DNA of 41,407 nucleotides from an uncultured Lachnospiraceae bacterium (GTDB taxonomy: Bacteria > Bacillota > Clostridia > Lachnospirales > Lachnospiraceae): NCBI GenBank assembly GCA_902781455.1, contig CACZJF010000021.1, forward strand, positions 1 to 41,407, written 5' to 3'. Every line of letters starts with the position of its first letter. The first letter of the stretch is position 1. The notes under the pieces were generated by a model. The model saw nothing but the letters and a program-made list of their open reading frames with translations. It searched no databases and was not told the DNA's origin. Both the position numbers and the translations under genes were made by a program. This document shows, one piece after another, positions 32,345 through 41,407 of this stretch.

Positions 32345-32379
32345 CTTTACAACAATCCTCCAGACATCTCCCTGCTCAC

Positions 32380-32425
32380 ATCGCTCTGTATGTACTTATT
32401 CTTTCACACATACAGAGCGATGTAC
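32380..32425. repeat. 16-bp perfect inverted repeat between the SGNH and solute-binding genes
   Basis: Arms at 32380-32395 and 32410-32425 (ACATCGCTCTGTATGT and its complement) pair with no mismatch around a 14-base A/T-rich loop. On the minus strand it lies 8 bases after the SGNH stop and 35 bases before the next gene. No T tract follows, and the solute-binding gene has no other clear promoter region. Confidence 0.9.
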
Positions 32426-32433
32426 ACATACTT

Positions 32434-33333
32434 CTATGCACACACAAAGCTGCATAACACAGCATAAATCTTCCGGTATGTGTCCGCATCATAATGCACA
32501 CCGTCTACCGTATTAAAAGAGTTCTTCACCAGATAATCATAGGAATCGATGATCTCAAATCCGGTGAGGCCCCTGGTAACCGTACTGTTAAACTGTGTGA
32601 CTTGCTCATTCTTAACCAGGTATTTGTTCTTATTTGCTTTCTTGTCCTGCACCGGGTTGACCGTCATAAAGTACACCCTGGCCAGCCTGCCCTTCAGCTT
32701 ATCTCCCAATGAACGAAGGGTAGAAATATAACTGGACGCCTCCCACAGGTCATTTACACCAAGGTTAAATACAATAGCCTTTCCTTTGACGTCCATCTTA
32801 TTCAGCTTCGGAATCACCTTCTCCTTCAGCCAGACAAGGCCTTCTCCCTGCTGACAGATCCAGGCTGCCTTCCCGCCAACCACACTCTTCATACCCATAA
32901 AACGGGAATCTCCGATCAGGATCATCATGTTCTCCTGAAATTTCCTCGGCGGGACATACTGCTCAATCGTACGAACAACCTTACTCTGTTTCTTCTTTTT
33001 GACACGGATCTTCGCGCGGAAACGATAAGTTACGCCATCATATTCAACCGCGATCACAGCCTTGCCGGTTCGCTTCGCCTTCACAACACCATTTTTCTTC
33101 AGTTTAATCAGGTTTTGACCTGAAATTACGGTCCACTGCAGCGGCTCATTCACTCCCTTCAGCTTCAGCCTGACCTTCTGCCCGACCCGCATCTTGAAGT
33201 TCTTCTGAACAGAAGCAGCCTCCGGTCTGCAGGCCAGCATCAGACTCATCAGGACACACAGAACAAAAATCACAAGTCCGGCATGCGGCAGTATACGCAA
33301 GCCGGATCGTTTCAACAAAGACATTCCCCTCAT
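32434..33333 (-). CDS. Exported SGNH/GDSL-type hydrolase with N-terminal Ig-like domain
   Basis: A 299-residue protein, likely an esterase acting on polysaccharide or wall acyl groups. The N-terminal membrane/signal segment is at about 14-40. A BIG2-like domain (45-115, RVGQKVRLKLKG and GVVKAKRTGKAVIAVEYDG) is followed by a Lys-rich hinge. The SGNH domain starts at about 132: Ser143 in ILIGDSRFMG, Gly/Asn194 in NLGVNDLW, and Asp277/His280 in TVDGVHYDADTY. The start has AAGGGGAG seven bases upstream. Promoter at 33419-33447. Confidence 0.88.
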   Translation of the reverse strand: MRGMSLLKRSGLRILPHAGLVIFVLCVLMSLMLACRPEAASVQKNFKMRVGQKVRLKLKGVNEPLQWTVISGQNLIKLKKNGVVKAKRTGKAVIAVEYDGVTYRFRAKIRVKKKKQSKVVRTIEQYVPPRKFQENMMILIGDSRFMGMKSVVGGKAAWICQQGEGLVWLKEKVIPKLNKMDVKGKAIVFNLGVNDLWEASSYISTLRSLGDKLKGRLARVYFMTVNPVQDKKANKNKYLVKNEQVTQFNSTVTRGLTGFEIIDSYDYLVKNSFNTVDGVHYDADTYRKIYAVLCSFVCA

Positions 33334-33418
33334 GATCTCACTCCCCTTCCTGAATTTCTGTCAGTTCGGTTTACTCCCCCCATCACAACGATGCTGTCAT
33401 TGCAGCACGTATGCAGTG

Positions 33419-33447
33419 ATTATAGCACAACAGGAGTCCCTGTACAA
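33419..33447 (-). promoter_or_regulatory. Promoter of the SGNH gene
   Basis: TTGTAC (33442-33447) and TATAAT (33419-33424) with an extended TGC, spacer 17, minus strand. The -35 element lies inside the hairpin that ends the upstream gene. Confidence 0.7.
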
Positions 33448-33464
33448 AACAGTACAGAGACTCC
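33433..33464 (-). terminator. Hairpin after the large CAP/Ig-repeat gene
   Basis: 13-base arms (33433-33445, 33452-33464) with one mismatch and loop AAAACA. Only a weak TGTTGT follows on the minus strand. It overlaps the SGNH promoter. Confidence 0.55.
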
Positions 33465-33536
33465 GCCAAATCTGTCTTACGAATTGTGCATGCAGGACCC
33501 CTTATCCTGTCGCACGCTGCACCCTTCCTGCCCGCA

Positions 33537-36500
33537 TTACTTCTTCACCGTTACCTTGCATTTCGCAAACTTACCATCTTGTGTGTAAGCATATATGTTG
33601 CATGTCCCAGCTCCAACAGCCTTGATCTTGCCGCTGCCCGAGACTGTCGCAACCTTGTTGTTATCAGTCTCGTATGCCACCTTACGATGTTTGGCGGCCT
33701 TCAGCTTTCCTTTCTTCTGTGTTGCTTTCAGATTAAACGTCTTGCCCTTCTTCAGAGTGACCTTCTTTTTGTTCAGCTTAACGGACTTTGGATTACCCTT
33801 TTTTCCGCCGCTGGTTGCGACATGTATGGTTCTCGAAGCTGCCAGGATGTTTCCATTCTTATCGTATGCGGCCACAAAGTATTTGTAATACTTTCCTTTC
33901 TTCAGTTTGTCCTGAGTGAAGCTTGTGCCCTTCACTTCCTTCAGCTTACCATACTTCGCTCCACAAGGCGCACCGTACACCACATAGCCTGCAGCCTTCG
34001 GCACAGCTTTCCAGCCAATCCTGATCGATGTCTTTGTAATCTTCTTCGCAGTCATCTGAAGAAGGCTGAAAGTGGATCCCTTTGGATCGCCATTCTCGCT
34101 GATTGACTTTGCCTTCGCTTCCAATGTTTTCCGGGTACCGAGAACAGGATCAGGGGTAGGGACCCCATTCGGGTTCGGGTTTGTCTGTGGTTCTTTCTGA
34201 CCGGGTGCGGAATCTTCTTTCTGATCAGATCTGGAATCCTCCTTATTCTGGTCAGGTTTTGGATCCTCCTCTCTCTGATCCGGTTTCGGATCAGCCGGCT
34301 TTTCATTGATCACAAAGGTTCCTGTCGCATAGGTTCCTGTCAGATTTCCATTTCCGGAAGGCGTTATCTTTATCGTCGCATTCCCGGCTGCAATATTGTC
34401 GGAATACTCCACCGTATAGTCTGCTTCCGGAAGAACCTGTCCATTCAGCTTTGCGGTTACGGCCGGATTCAGCTCTGATCCTGTCCAGGTCTGGTCTGAT
34501 GCCGAAACGGTAACATGACTGATATCAGCAGCCAGAATGGTAAATGTTGCTTCTTTCTCCCCGGTATAATTCCCGCAGCCAACCGCTTTCACACTGGCCT
34601 GTCCTGCATTCGTATAATCCTGTTCCATATCATATGATACTGAATAGTCTTTTGCATTCTCCAGCTTTGTTCCATTCTTTTCAACCGAAAGGGTTGTTGT
34701 AACCGGAGCACCCGTATAAACTACATCACTCGCAGTAACTTCCGCATCTGTCAAAGGCGCCGGACTGATTGAGAATTCTTTTTCTGCAGTATCCGTATAA
34801 TTTCCCGTGCCAGTCAAAACCATCTTTGCAGTCCCGGCATTGACATTATTCTCATATGCCAGCGTGTAATCAGCTGCTGCCGGAAGCAAATGGTCTGTCG
34901 TTTCAACGCTCTCCACAATCGGTTCGATCGCCTCTCCGGTATAGATAAAGCTGTTTTCCTGAAGCGTCACTTCCGCTCCTGCCATGGATGCCGGAAGGAT
35001 CCTGTAACCCTTCTTTGCCGAATTCGTTAAGTTGCTACCTGTTGCCGTGATCGTCGCAGTCACATCTCCGGCATTCACATTTCCTTTTACTGAAACATCA
35101 TAATTTTCATCGGAAATGACATTGCCATTGATCTTGACGCTTACCTGGGGATCTACTGTTCCACCTGTATAAGTCACATTAGACACTTCAATGTTGACAT
35201 TGCCAGCTGTTAATGATGTCGGATTTATAGCAAAAGTCTTTGTCACAGCATCCTTGTAATTCCCATTATCCGCTGCGGTTATCGTTACGGATCCGGCCGA
35301 ATCACCGGCATTCACATTTTCACCATATGAAACTGTGTATTCCGTATCCAGCAGGGTCAGAACGCTGTCACCACTGCCTGTCCTGACCGTTACAGCATCT
35401 ATCTCCGGCCGATGCTGCATTCCATCATAAAGCACCTCACTGCCGGACAGCTGTACCGTTGCACCGCTGATAGAAAGCGGCTCAATCGTAAAGGTTTCCT
35501 CTTCGGAATTCTTCAGTACGCCATCTGCTTTAGCAGTTACAGTCACCACACCTGTTCCGGCATTGATGTTCTTATCATATGCCACACTGAAGTTCTCTTC
35601 ATTTTCATTCGGAACACTATAGTTACCGATTTTCACATACACCTCAGGTGTATTAGCTGATCCTGAATAAATATATGTATCCTTGCTAAGCTGAATCGTT
35701 ACCTGGTCCGATTCCAAAGACGCTTGTGAGATCGTAACTGTCGCGTCCTGATAACCGGTATAGTTCCCTGTTCCGGTTACTCTGACCAGATACTTTCCGG
35801 GAATGACATATAGTTCTTTATCTCTGACAGATTGACCATCTGTTCCGGATTCTGTCGCCACTCCCGGCAAGGTAACAGAATAATCTTTTCCGGCGATAAG
35901 TGTTCTTCCGCCAACTTCTACCTTTGTCACCTCGGGGTTCTGTACTGTTCCATTGAATACCAGCTCGCTGGCTTCAAGTGTAATATTCACATTCTCAGCA
36001 GTAGAAAGATCTGCTTGTTTGATCGTAAAGTCTAATGGTCCGGCTGAATCTTTCAGGTTTTCAATATTGGAAGGCGATACTGTCACCTTTGCCGTACCGG
36101 CATCCGTATTGGAGGCATATTCTACCTTATAATCAGCCTCAGGAAGAACCACTGCCGCTCCGCCTTCCCCGCTCAACTTTACTTCTACTGCAGGCGTGAT
36201 TGGTTCCCCTGAATAAGTATAAATCGCGTCAGGGTTCTTGAAAGCAATCTGAGCATCATTGAGTGAAGCAGGTTTTATTGTAAAGGTTCCGGTCTTTGTT
36301 CCTGTATAGTTTCCTTGTCCGGTCACTGTGATCGTCGTATTACCGGCAGCTGTCGCTTTATCAGGTGTATAAGTATAATCCTGACTTGCTGTCAGTTCAG
36401 TATCTCCCTTTGATACAGTCACAACCGGTGACAGCTGCTGACTGGTATAGGTCTGTTCCGGGATCGAAATATTACAATCATTAATCGGCGCCGGATTGAT

Positions 36501-38252
36501 TGTAAATGTCTCCTGTCTTGTTAAAGAGTAATTGCCTTTCCCTGTTATCGTGACGGTTCCGGTTTTTCCTGCATTAATCTTTTCTCCGGTTATTTTTGTT
36601 ATTTCGTAATCCGTTCCAGGAGTGAGGACCTTTTCGTCTTCTTTTCCTTTGTTAAAGGTCAATACAATCTCAGGTGTTACTTCAGAACCACTAAACACTG
36701 GTGTTGATACTTCCGCTGTAATTGTTCCATGTCCGATTGGTCTGGGATCTATTACGATATACTTCGAACTGATCGAGCCGGCATACTTACCGCATCCGGT
36801 CACAGTAAACCTCTGAATATAATTATTGCTGGGATTAACATTGTCAGAGTAACTTGGAAAGGAAACAGTATAATCCTGATCAGCAACAAGTTCCTTATTA
36901 TCCAGCATCACTTCTAACTCCGGGATAATAGGATTCCCGGTGTAGTAGTATCGGTATGAATTCCTGTCAGCATTTGTAATGCTCACATCAGCCTTCGAAA
37001 TATCTATGCCGATTGTCACTGTACAAGAACTGGTTATTTCACCTATTCTTGCCGTAATCGTTGTGGAGGTTCCAATTTCTCCTACAGCTGTAACATTCCC
37101 GTTTATATCAACCGTTGCAACCGATTCGTCTGCACTGGACCAAATTGGAATTGTTTCACTGGCATTGGCCGGAAGGATTTGCGTCTGGATCTTTCTTGTC
37201 GCTCCTTCCGTAAGGGAAAGATTCTCAGGAATCAAAATCGACTCCACCGGAGTTATGGCAAAGAACTGAACCGTATAGCTTGCAGTAACATCACCTGTAA
37301 TGCTTACTTCAAAAACATCCCCGGAACGATAAGAAACATTATCCGGGCGAAAGATTATACACCCTGGCTGCCCGTAATTTTGATTATTGATTTTATAGTA
37401 ATACCCACTTTTCCCGGGATTTTCTTCCGTGGATTGTTGGTTGAATGCCCAGGATCCAATCTCTTGCCCATCACGCTTCTGCTTTAATGTAACTACAGCA
37501 TTTGAAATTGTTCTTCCAAGAGAATAACTCCATGCAAGGGTTTCATCGAAATAATCTACCGGCATATTCTGGGCAGGCCAAACAACACCTGTCTGCCCTC
37601 CTGCACCAGATTCATCAAAAATGCGTATTGCTGAATACTTCCCACTGTGTCCGAACCCAACAGCCTGCAGTTTTGGATTGATTTGCCATCTTCTATGACC
37701 AAGGCATGTAAGATTGAATCCGGATTCATCGGACATCCAATCCAATGTAGTATCTGCAAGAGGACGGTCGTAACTTGCCCATGCCAGATTGGACGTCGAA
37801 GTACCGGCATAACCCAATTGGTATAGATCGTCTGCCATCCCTTCAGGCTGTGGGGGTTCATGATTCATTTCATCATTCACATCATTAATGAAAGCGCCTG
37901 CCTGTGCCATTTTTGTATAGTTTTCATCCAATTGAACATTGTAAGATAAACCTGCAATGTAGCGAATTGTATTAAGCATTTTCAGAGCATCCTGCATAAC
38001 TGCGTTTGATAATGCTCCTTCATCTCCCATTACATATGAGCCTTTGGATTTATCCGGTGTTTTCTCATATGAAGTGGTCAGATATTGCGGACCATTCATA
38101 GATATATAAGCCCGTATTTCATCCGGCGTATGTACATCGACATTCACCCCGGTAGAAGCATTCGCAGATATTGAAAAAGCAATCATAAACGCTAATAACA
38201 ACAGCGTCCCTATCCATCTCCCAGGATTCTTTCTATCAAAAGCAATCATCAT
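33537..38252 (-). CDS. Giant secreted CAP-domain protein with Ig-like repeats
   Basis: A 1571-residue exported protein. It has a signal peptide (1-32), then a CAP/SCP domain (about 85-215; LNTIRYIAGLSYNVQLDENY, GHRRWQINPKLQAVGFG). A BIG2 domain follows (about 336-415; ESILIPENLSLTEGATRKIQ). Next are eleven MBG/YDG-like repeats of 75-90 residues (about 418-1318), each ending like TFTIKPASL. Then come a Pro/Asp/Lys-rich linker (about 1318-1372, DPKPDQ repeats), a fibronectin-III-like domain (about 1390-1485; SIRIGWKAVPKAAGYVVYG) and a last BIG2 (about 1490-1571). There is no LPXTG, membrane anchor or SLH domain, so how it stays on the surface is unclear. By eye, base composition is more A/T-rich than the neighbours, mainly at 34.8-38.2 kb. 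It is probably an adhesin or matrix protein. Confidence 0.88.
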   Translation of the reverse strand: MMIAFDRKNPGRWIGTLLLLAFMIAFSISANASTGVNVDVHTPDEIRAYISMNGPQYLTTSYEKTPDKSKGSYVMGDEGALSNAVMQDALKMLNTIRYIAGLSYNVQLDENYTKMAQAGAFINDVNDEMNHEPPQPEGMADDLYQLGYAGTSTSNLAWASYDRPLADTTLDWMSDESGFNLTCLGHRRWQINPKLQAVGFGHSGKYSAIRIFDESGAGGQTGVVWPAQNMPVDYFDETLAWSYSLGRTISNAVVTLKQKRDGQEIGSWAFNQQSTEENPGKSGYYYKINNQNYGQPGCIIFRPDNVSYRSGDVFEVSITGDVTASYTVQFFAITPVESILIPENLSLTEGATRKIQTQILPANASETIPIWSSADESVATVDINGNVTAVGEIGTSTTITARIGEITSSCTVTIGIDISKADVSITNADRNSYRYYYTGNPIIPELEVMLDNKELVADQDYTVSFPSYSDNVNPSNNYIQRFTVTGCGKYAGSISSKYIVIDPRPIGHGTITAEVSTPVFSGSEVTPEIVLTFNKGKEDEKVLTPGTDYEITKITGEKINAGKTGTVTITGKGNYSLTRQETFTINPAPINDCNISIPEQTYTSQQLSPVVTVSKGDTELTASQDYTYTPDKATAAGNTTITVTGQGNYTGTKTGTFTIKPASLNDAQIAFKNPDAIYTYSGEPITPAVEVKLSGEGGAAVVLPEADYKVEYASNTDAGTAKVTVSPSNIENLKDSAGPLDFTIKQADLSTAENVNITLEASELVFNGTVQNPEVTKVEVGGRTLIAGKDYSVTLPGVATESGTDGQSVRDKELYVIPGKYLVRVTGTGNYTGYQDATVTISQASLESDQVTIQLSKDTYIYSGSANTPEVYVKIGNYSVPNENEENFSVAYDKNINAGTGVVTVTAKADGVLKNSEEETFTIEPLSISGATVQLSGSEVLYDGMQHRPEIDAVTVRTGSGDSVLTLLDTEYTVSYGENVNAGDSAGSVTITAADNGNYKDAVTKTFAINPTSLTAGNVNIEVSNVTYTGGTVDPQVSVKINGNVISDENYDVSVKGNVNAGDVTATITATGSNLTNSAKKGYRILPASMAGAEVTLQENSFIYTGEAIEPIVESVETTDHLLPAAADYTLAYENNVNAGTAKMVLTGTGNYTDTAEKEFSISPAPLTDAEVTASDVVYTGAPVTTTLSVEKNGTKLENAKDYSVSYDMEQDYTNAGQASVKAVGCGNYTGEKEATFTILAADISHVTVSASDQTWTGSELNPAVTAKLNGQVLPEADYTVEYSDNIAAGNATIKITPSGNGNLTGTYATGTFVINEKPADPKPDQREEDPKPDQNKEDSRSDQKEDSAPGQKEPQTNPNPNGVPTPDPVLGTRKTLEAKAKSISENGDPKGSTFSLLQMTAKKITKTSIRIGWKAVPKAAGYVVYGAPCGAKYGKLKEVKGTSFTQDKLKKGKYYKYFVAAYDKNGNILAASRTIHVATSGGKKGNPKSVKLNKKKVTLKKGKTFNLKATQKKGKLKAAKHRKVAYETDNNKVATVSGSGKIKAVGAGTCNIYAYTQDGKFAKCKVTVKK

Positions 38253-38366
38253 AATTATGTCTTCTCCCGTTTTTATATACTCTTTCAGTCTTATACCGAT
38301 GCTTCAAAAACAAATACTTTCCATTCTACAGCAGGCTTTCTCATACATTGCCAATAAATTCCATGA

Positions 38367-38398
38367 AAGAGTCCCCTCACATCTGTTTGGGGACTCTT
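38367..38398 (-). terminator. Terminator of the Cna-B pilin-like gene
   Basis: Perfect 10-base arms AAGAGTCCCC/GGGGACTCTT (38367-38376, 38389-38398). On the minus strand CTCTTTC follows. A smaller GACGGAA/TTCCGTC hairpin (38443-38462) stands between it and the stop at 38500. Confidence 0.75.
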
Positions 38399-38499
38399 CC
38401 AATCTTAGCTAACAATTGTCTTTTCAGGCTGCCTCCAGCCACGACGGAAAATCCCTTCCGTCAAAAGCCTTCCGCCAAATCTTGTCCGGCTCAGCCGCC

Positions 38500-41407
38500 T
38501 TACTTCTGCGACTTCTTCATTCTCCTCCTCATGAATACCAGGAAGACTGCCGCCGCTGCCGCAACCATCATCGTGATGAGCATCGGAATAATCGGCGTCT
38601 GGTCTCCGGTTCTGACTGCACTCTGTGTGGAACCACCGGTGCGGTCTTCACCATTCTGACCATTCTTCTTGTCACGGTTCTCACCGTTCACGCCTGTCTT
38701 CTTGTTGGTAACTGTGATGCTGCCACCGTCGACTCCGCGGTAATCCAGACCATTTTCGCCATAAGAGATCTTATAGCCGAAGTTCTTCGAACCGCTCTTG
38801 ATCACCGATCCGCTCTTCGTCACCTCAGCGACATAGAACGTATCCGCGTACGGCAGGTTCTTGAATACGGTGGACCCGGTCGACTTATTGTTCAGAGTAA
38901 CCTTCTGAATCGAAGTTCCGGAAACTCTGTTCGTAAAGCCCGCATCCGTGAACAGCGCGAAGTAGAATGTTTCCTTTACATTGAGTGCCTTTCCGCTTGC
39001 ACTGACAACCTTCTTCTTGACCGTCAGGTTCACCGGTACATATGCACCCTTGACACCGCCCTTCATTGTATTCTTAATGATTGCTTCCGCACTCGGGTTC
39101 GCAGAACTCAATGTGCATGTGCCATTGTGGACCTCTGCCTTCGAAACCGTGGACGAAGAAGTCATCGGCTTACCGGTCTGATCCGTCTCAGCTACATAGT
39201 AGGTTCCAAAAGCCAATCCGTAGAAGGATACCTTCGCGTTATACGCATTCTTCAGAACGATCGGCTTGACGTCACTTACACGCTTCGTCAGATTCTTATC
39301 GGAGAACAGCGCCGTATAGAACGTCTGGTTGACAACTTTGAATGCACCGTTCTTCTTCAGCGTATACTTGTTGACTGTAATCGCACCGGAGCCCTTCGTC
39401 GTCTTTTCATCCTGGACGAGTAACACACCGCTGTCATTCTTCGTTCCTGAATACTTCACCGTTCCATCTTCAGCAATCTGGAACGTCGTATCCGCAGCAA
39501 CGCTATAGTTCTTCGGTGCCACCGTCTCACGAATCGTATAGGTATCACCAACTTTGATCTTCTGCAGTACATCATCCGGCAGCGCGTAAGGCTTGTCATT
39601 CGACGTCCACTCATGAATCAGAGTGCCGCTCTTATCCAGAATCTCAAGTTTGGCTCCTGTAAGCATCTTCGTGTTATCACTTGCATCGACCTTGGCAAAC
39701 TGTACTGTGATCTTCTCATCGATCAGATCATACGTACCAGTCTTCTCATTATACTTCAGATCGGAACCGCTGAATGTCACCTTTCCTTCATTTGAAATGT
39801 TGATTGTTACTTTGTTCGCGAACTTGTAGCCCGCCGGAGCACCATCTTCGATGAGGGTATAGGTCTTTCCAGCCTCGAGTTTCTCACCGAAATCATGATC
39901 CGTGCCTGCCTTGGAAGTAAACTGATCAACCAGCTTTCCGTCTTCGTCATAGATCGAAATGACTGCTCCATCAAGCTCCTTGCCGCCCGCGTCTGTCTTC
40001 TTGACATGGAAGTCAATCAGTGCATCCTCTACCAGATAAACCTCATTGCCATCCTTGTCTTTCGTTGATGTCTTGCTGCTGATAATGTTGCCCTTCTCAT
40101 CAACCTTAATCGTGATGTTGGAATCATAGCCATAACCCTTAGGCGCTACGGTTTCCACAAGCACATACGTCTTGTTGGTTTCCAGCACGCTGCCGAAGTC
40201 ATGCGTTTCATCCTTCTTGGACGTCCAGCTGTCAAGAGCCTTGCCAGTCGGCTTACCATCTTTGTCAGCCTCAAAGATCTCAATCTTTGCGCCTTCAACT
40301 TCCTTGGCATTGTCGCCCACCTGCGTCTTGTTGACGTTGAAGTGGATGGCTTCGTCGATCAGGTCATAAGTCTTGGTATCTTTATTGTAAACCAGACTGT
40401 CACCGGTGAATGTCACCTCGCCTTTTTCGGTAATATCGATCGTAACCTCATTCGCGAACTTGTAGCCCGCCGGAGCACCATCCTCACGAAGGATGTACTT
40501 CTTGCCTGCTTCAAGTTTTTCACCGAAGTCATGATCCTCACCAGCCTTGGAGGTGAACTGATCAATCAAAGTCTCACCGGTTTCGTCATAGATCGAAATG
40601 ACTGCACCGTCAAGCTCCTTGCCGCCCGCGTCCGTCTTCTTAACGTGGAAGTCAATCAGCGCATCCTCTACCAGATAAACATCATTTCCATTCTTGTCTT
40701 TTGTTGCTGCCTTACTGCTGGTAATGTTGCCCTTCGCATCAACCTCAATCAGGATATTAGAATCATAACCATAACCCTTAGGCGCTACGGTTTCCACAAG
40801 CACATATTTCCTGCCGGTCTCCAGTACGCTTCCGAAGTCATGTGTTTCACCCTTCTTGGAAGTCCAGCTGTCAAGGGCATTGCCGGTCGGCTTGTCGTTT
40901 TCATCAGCCTCGAAGATTTCAATCTTAGCATCTTCGACTTCCTTGGCGTTGTCACCTACCTGCGTCTTATTGACATTGAGGTGGATTGCTTCATCGATCA
41001 GTGTGTAAACCACACTCCCGTCCGCCTGTGTGACCTCCTTCAGGCTGTTGCCGGTAAATGATACCTCGCCATTCTCGGCGATATCGATCTTAACCTCATT
41101 CGCGAACTTGTAGCCCGCAGGAGCACCATCCTCACGAAGGATGTACTTCTTTCCTGCCTCAAGGAACGGACCAAAGTCGAAGTCCTTTCCTTCCTCAGAA
41201 GTAAACTGCTTGATCAGCGTATTTCCGGTTTCGTCATAGATTGAGATGACTGCACCTTTCAGTTCCTTACCTCCCGCGTCGGTCTTCTTGACGTGGAATT
41301 CAAGAGTATGGTTGGTGACTGTGATCTTTCCGTTATTCACGGCCCCGATCGTTGTCGTGTATCCGGCTACCGTCAGTTCCCTCACGCCATACACGATCTC
41401 TGTCGTC
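38500..41407 (-). CDS. SpaA-like Cna-B multi-domain surface protein (5' end beyond the window)
   Basis: The reading frame is open to the right edge, so the N-terminus is missing; over 960 residues are present. Domains in protein order: type A (FHVKKTDAGGKEL, ILREDGAPAGYKF) and type B (NVNKTQVGDNAKEVE, LVETVAPKGYGYD) alternate A-B-A-B-A. A related domain (QFAKVDASDNTKML, IRETVAPKNYS) comes next, then two Spy0128/DUF-like stalk domains (about 38690-39395). The strand Lys and E-box Glu needed for isopeptide bonds are present in the A and B repeats. The A repeats recur at 648 and 636 bases. The C-terminus has a hydrophobic helix and RRRMKK but no LPXTG; the equivalent site reads AVRTGD. It is probably anchored or polymerised by a sortase. 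Confidence 0.92.
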   Translation of the reverse strand, partial: TTEIVYGVRELTVAGYTTTIGAVNNGKITVTNHTLEFHVKKTDAGGKELKGAVISIYDETGNTLIKQFTSEEGKDFDFGPFLEAGKKYILREDGAPAGYKFANEVKIDIAENGEVSFTGNSLKEVTQADGSVVYTLIDEAIHLNVNKTQVGDNAKEVEDAKIEIFEADENDKPTGNALDSWTSKKGETHDFGSVLETGRKYVLVETVAPKGYGYDSNILIEVDAKGNITSSKAATKDKNGNDVYLVEDALIDFHVKKTDAGGKELDGAVISIYDETGETLIDQFTSKAGEDHDFGEKLEAGKKYILREDGAPAGYKFANEVTIDITEKGEVTFTGDSLVYNKDTKTYDLIDEAIHFNVNKTQVGDNAKEVEGAKIEIFEADKDGKPTGKALDSWTSKKDETHDFGSVLETNKTYVLVETVAPKGYGYDSNITIKVDEKGNIISSKTSTKDKDGNEVYLVEDALIDFHVKKTDAGGKELDGAVISIYDEDGKLVDQFTSKAGTDHDFGEKLEAGKTYTLIEDGAPAGYKFANKVTINISNEGKVTFSGSDLKYNEKTGTYDLIDEKITVQFAKVDASDNTKMLTGAKLEILDKSGTLIHEWTSNDKPYALPDDVLQKIKVGDTYTIRETVAPKNYSVAADTTFQIAEDGTVKYSGTKNDSGVLLVQDEKTTKGSGAITVNKYTLKKNGAFKVVNQTFYTALFSDKNLTKRVSDVKPIVLKNAYNAKVSFYGLAFGTYYVAETDQTGKPMTSSSTVSKAEVHNGTCTLSSANPSAEAIIKNTMKGGVKGAYVPVNLTVKKKVVSASGKALNVKETFYFALFTDAGFTNRVSGTSIQKVTLNNKSTGSTVFKNLPYADTFYVAEVTKSGSVIKSGSKNFGYKISYGENGLDYRGVDGGSITVTNKKTGVNGENRDKKNGQNGEDRTGGSTQSAVRTGDQTPIIPMLITMMVAAAAAVFLVFMRRRMKKSQK

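Noticed and set aside
38500-38620. Canonical LPXTG sorting motif in the Cna-B protein
   Set aside because: The sequence before the hydrophobic helix reads AVRTGD; no Leu-Pro is present in the right position.

Overview
The window looks like a chromosomal segment of a Gram-positive, probably spore-forming Clostridia, most likely Lachnospiraceae. The evidence is a GlgC/GlgD glycogen pair, a DUF6465-type protein, a GerW (YtfJ)/DUF2953 sporulation pair, an Asp23-FakA pair, a class C sortase and a Cna-B pilin-like protein. I saw no phage, insertion sequence, CRISPR array or rRNA. Almost all genes lie on the minus strand. The plus-strand genes are rpmB (broken), the uridine kinase and a secreted C39-like protein.

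Left part (1-24 kb), mostly housekeeping. From the left edge it holds a class C sortase, a Lys/Ala-repeat DUF6465 protein, recG, glgC-glgD, and an asp23-fakA operon divergent from rpmB. The rpmB reading frame is broken by an apparent 2-base loss. Next come a Nudix-hypothetical-DUF2953-GerW operon and then ruvA-ruvB-zapA-U32 peptidase-ftsW/rodA-PBP, a DNA-repair and cell-wall cluster with tight spacing. A sugar operon follows: a ROK kinase with an unusual histone-H1-like tail, araD and an FGGY kinase. A uridine kinase closes this part.

Middle (24-29 kb), signalling. A CHASE-like/GGDEF diguanylate cyclase overlaps by 4 bases a secreted sugar-binding protein that has no transporter beside it. 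A tRNA-Thr(CGT)/tRNA-Gly(CCC) pair and a membrane HD-GYP c-di-GMP phosphodiesterase follow. The cyclase lacks the Arg of the RxxD inhibitory site. The phosphodiesterase ends in a degenerate GGDEF domain that keeps an aligned RxxD.

Right part (29-41.4 kb), exported proteins: a C39-like cysteine peptidase with a structured leader, a cell-wall-binding glucosaminidase, a second transporter-less solute-binding protein, an SGNH hydrolase, a 1571-residue CAP/Ig-repeat protein, and a SpaA-like multi-Cna-B protein cut by the window edge. That last protein has a non-canonical sorting signal (AVRTG).

A recurring theme is short in-frame tandem repeats (18, 24, 30 and 60 bp) that build disordered K/A-rich or acidic segments in otherwise ordinary proteins. 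Noncoding repeats (14, about 35, 37 bp) are not multiples of three. The most interesting leads are the sugar-binding protein/diguanylate cyclase unit, the ROK-H1-like fusion, the broken rpmB, and the leader RNA candidate before the C39 gene.
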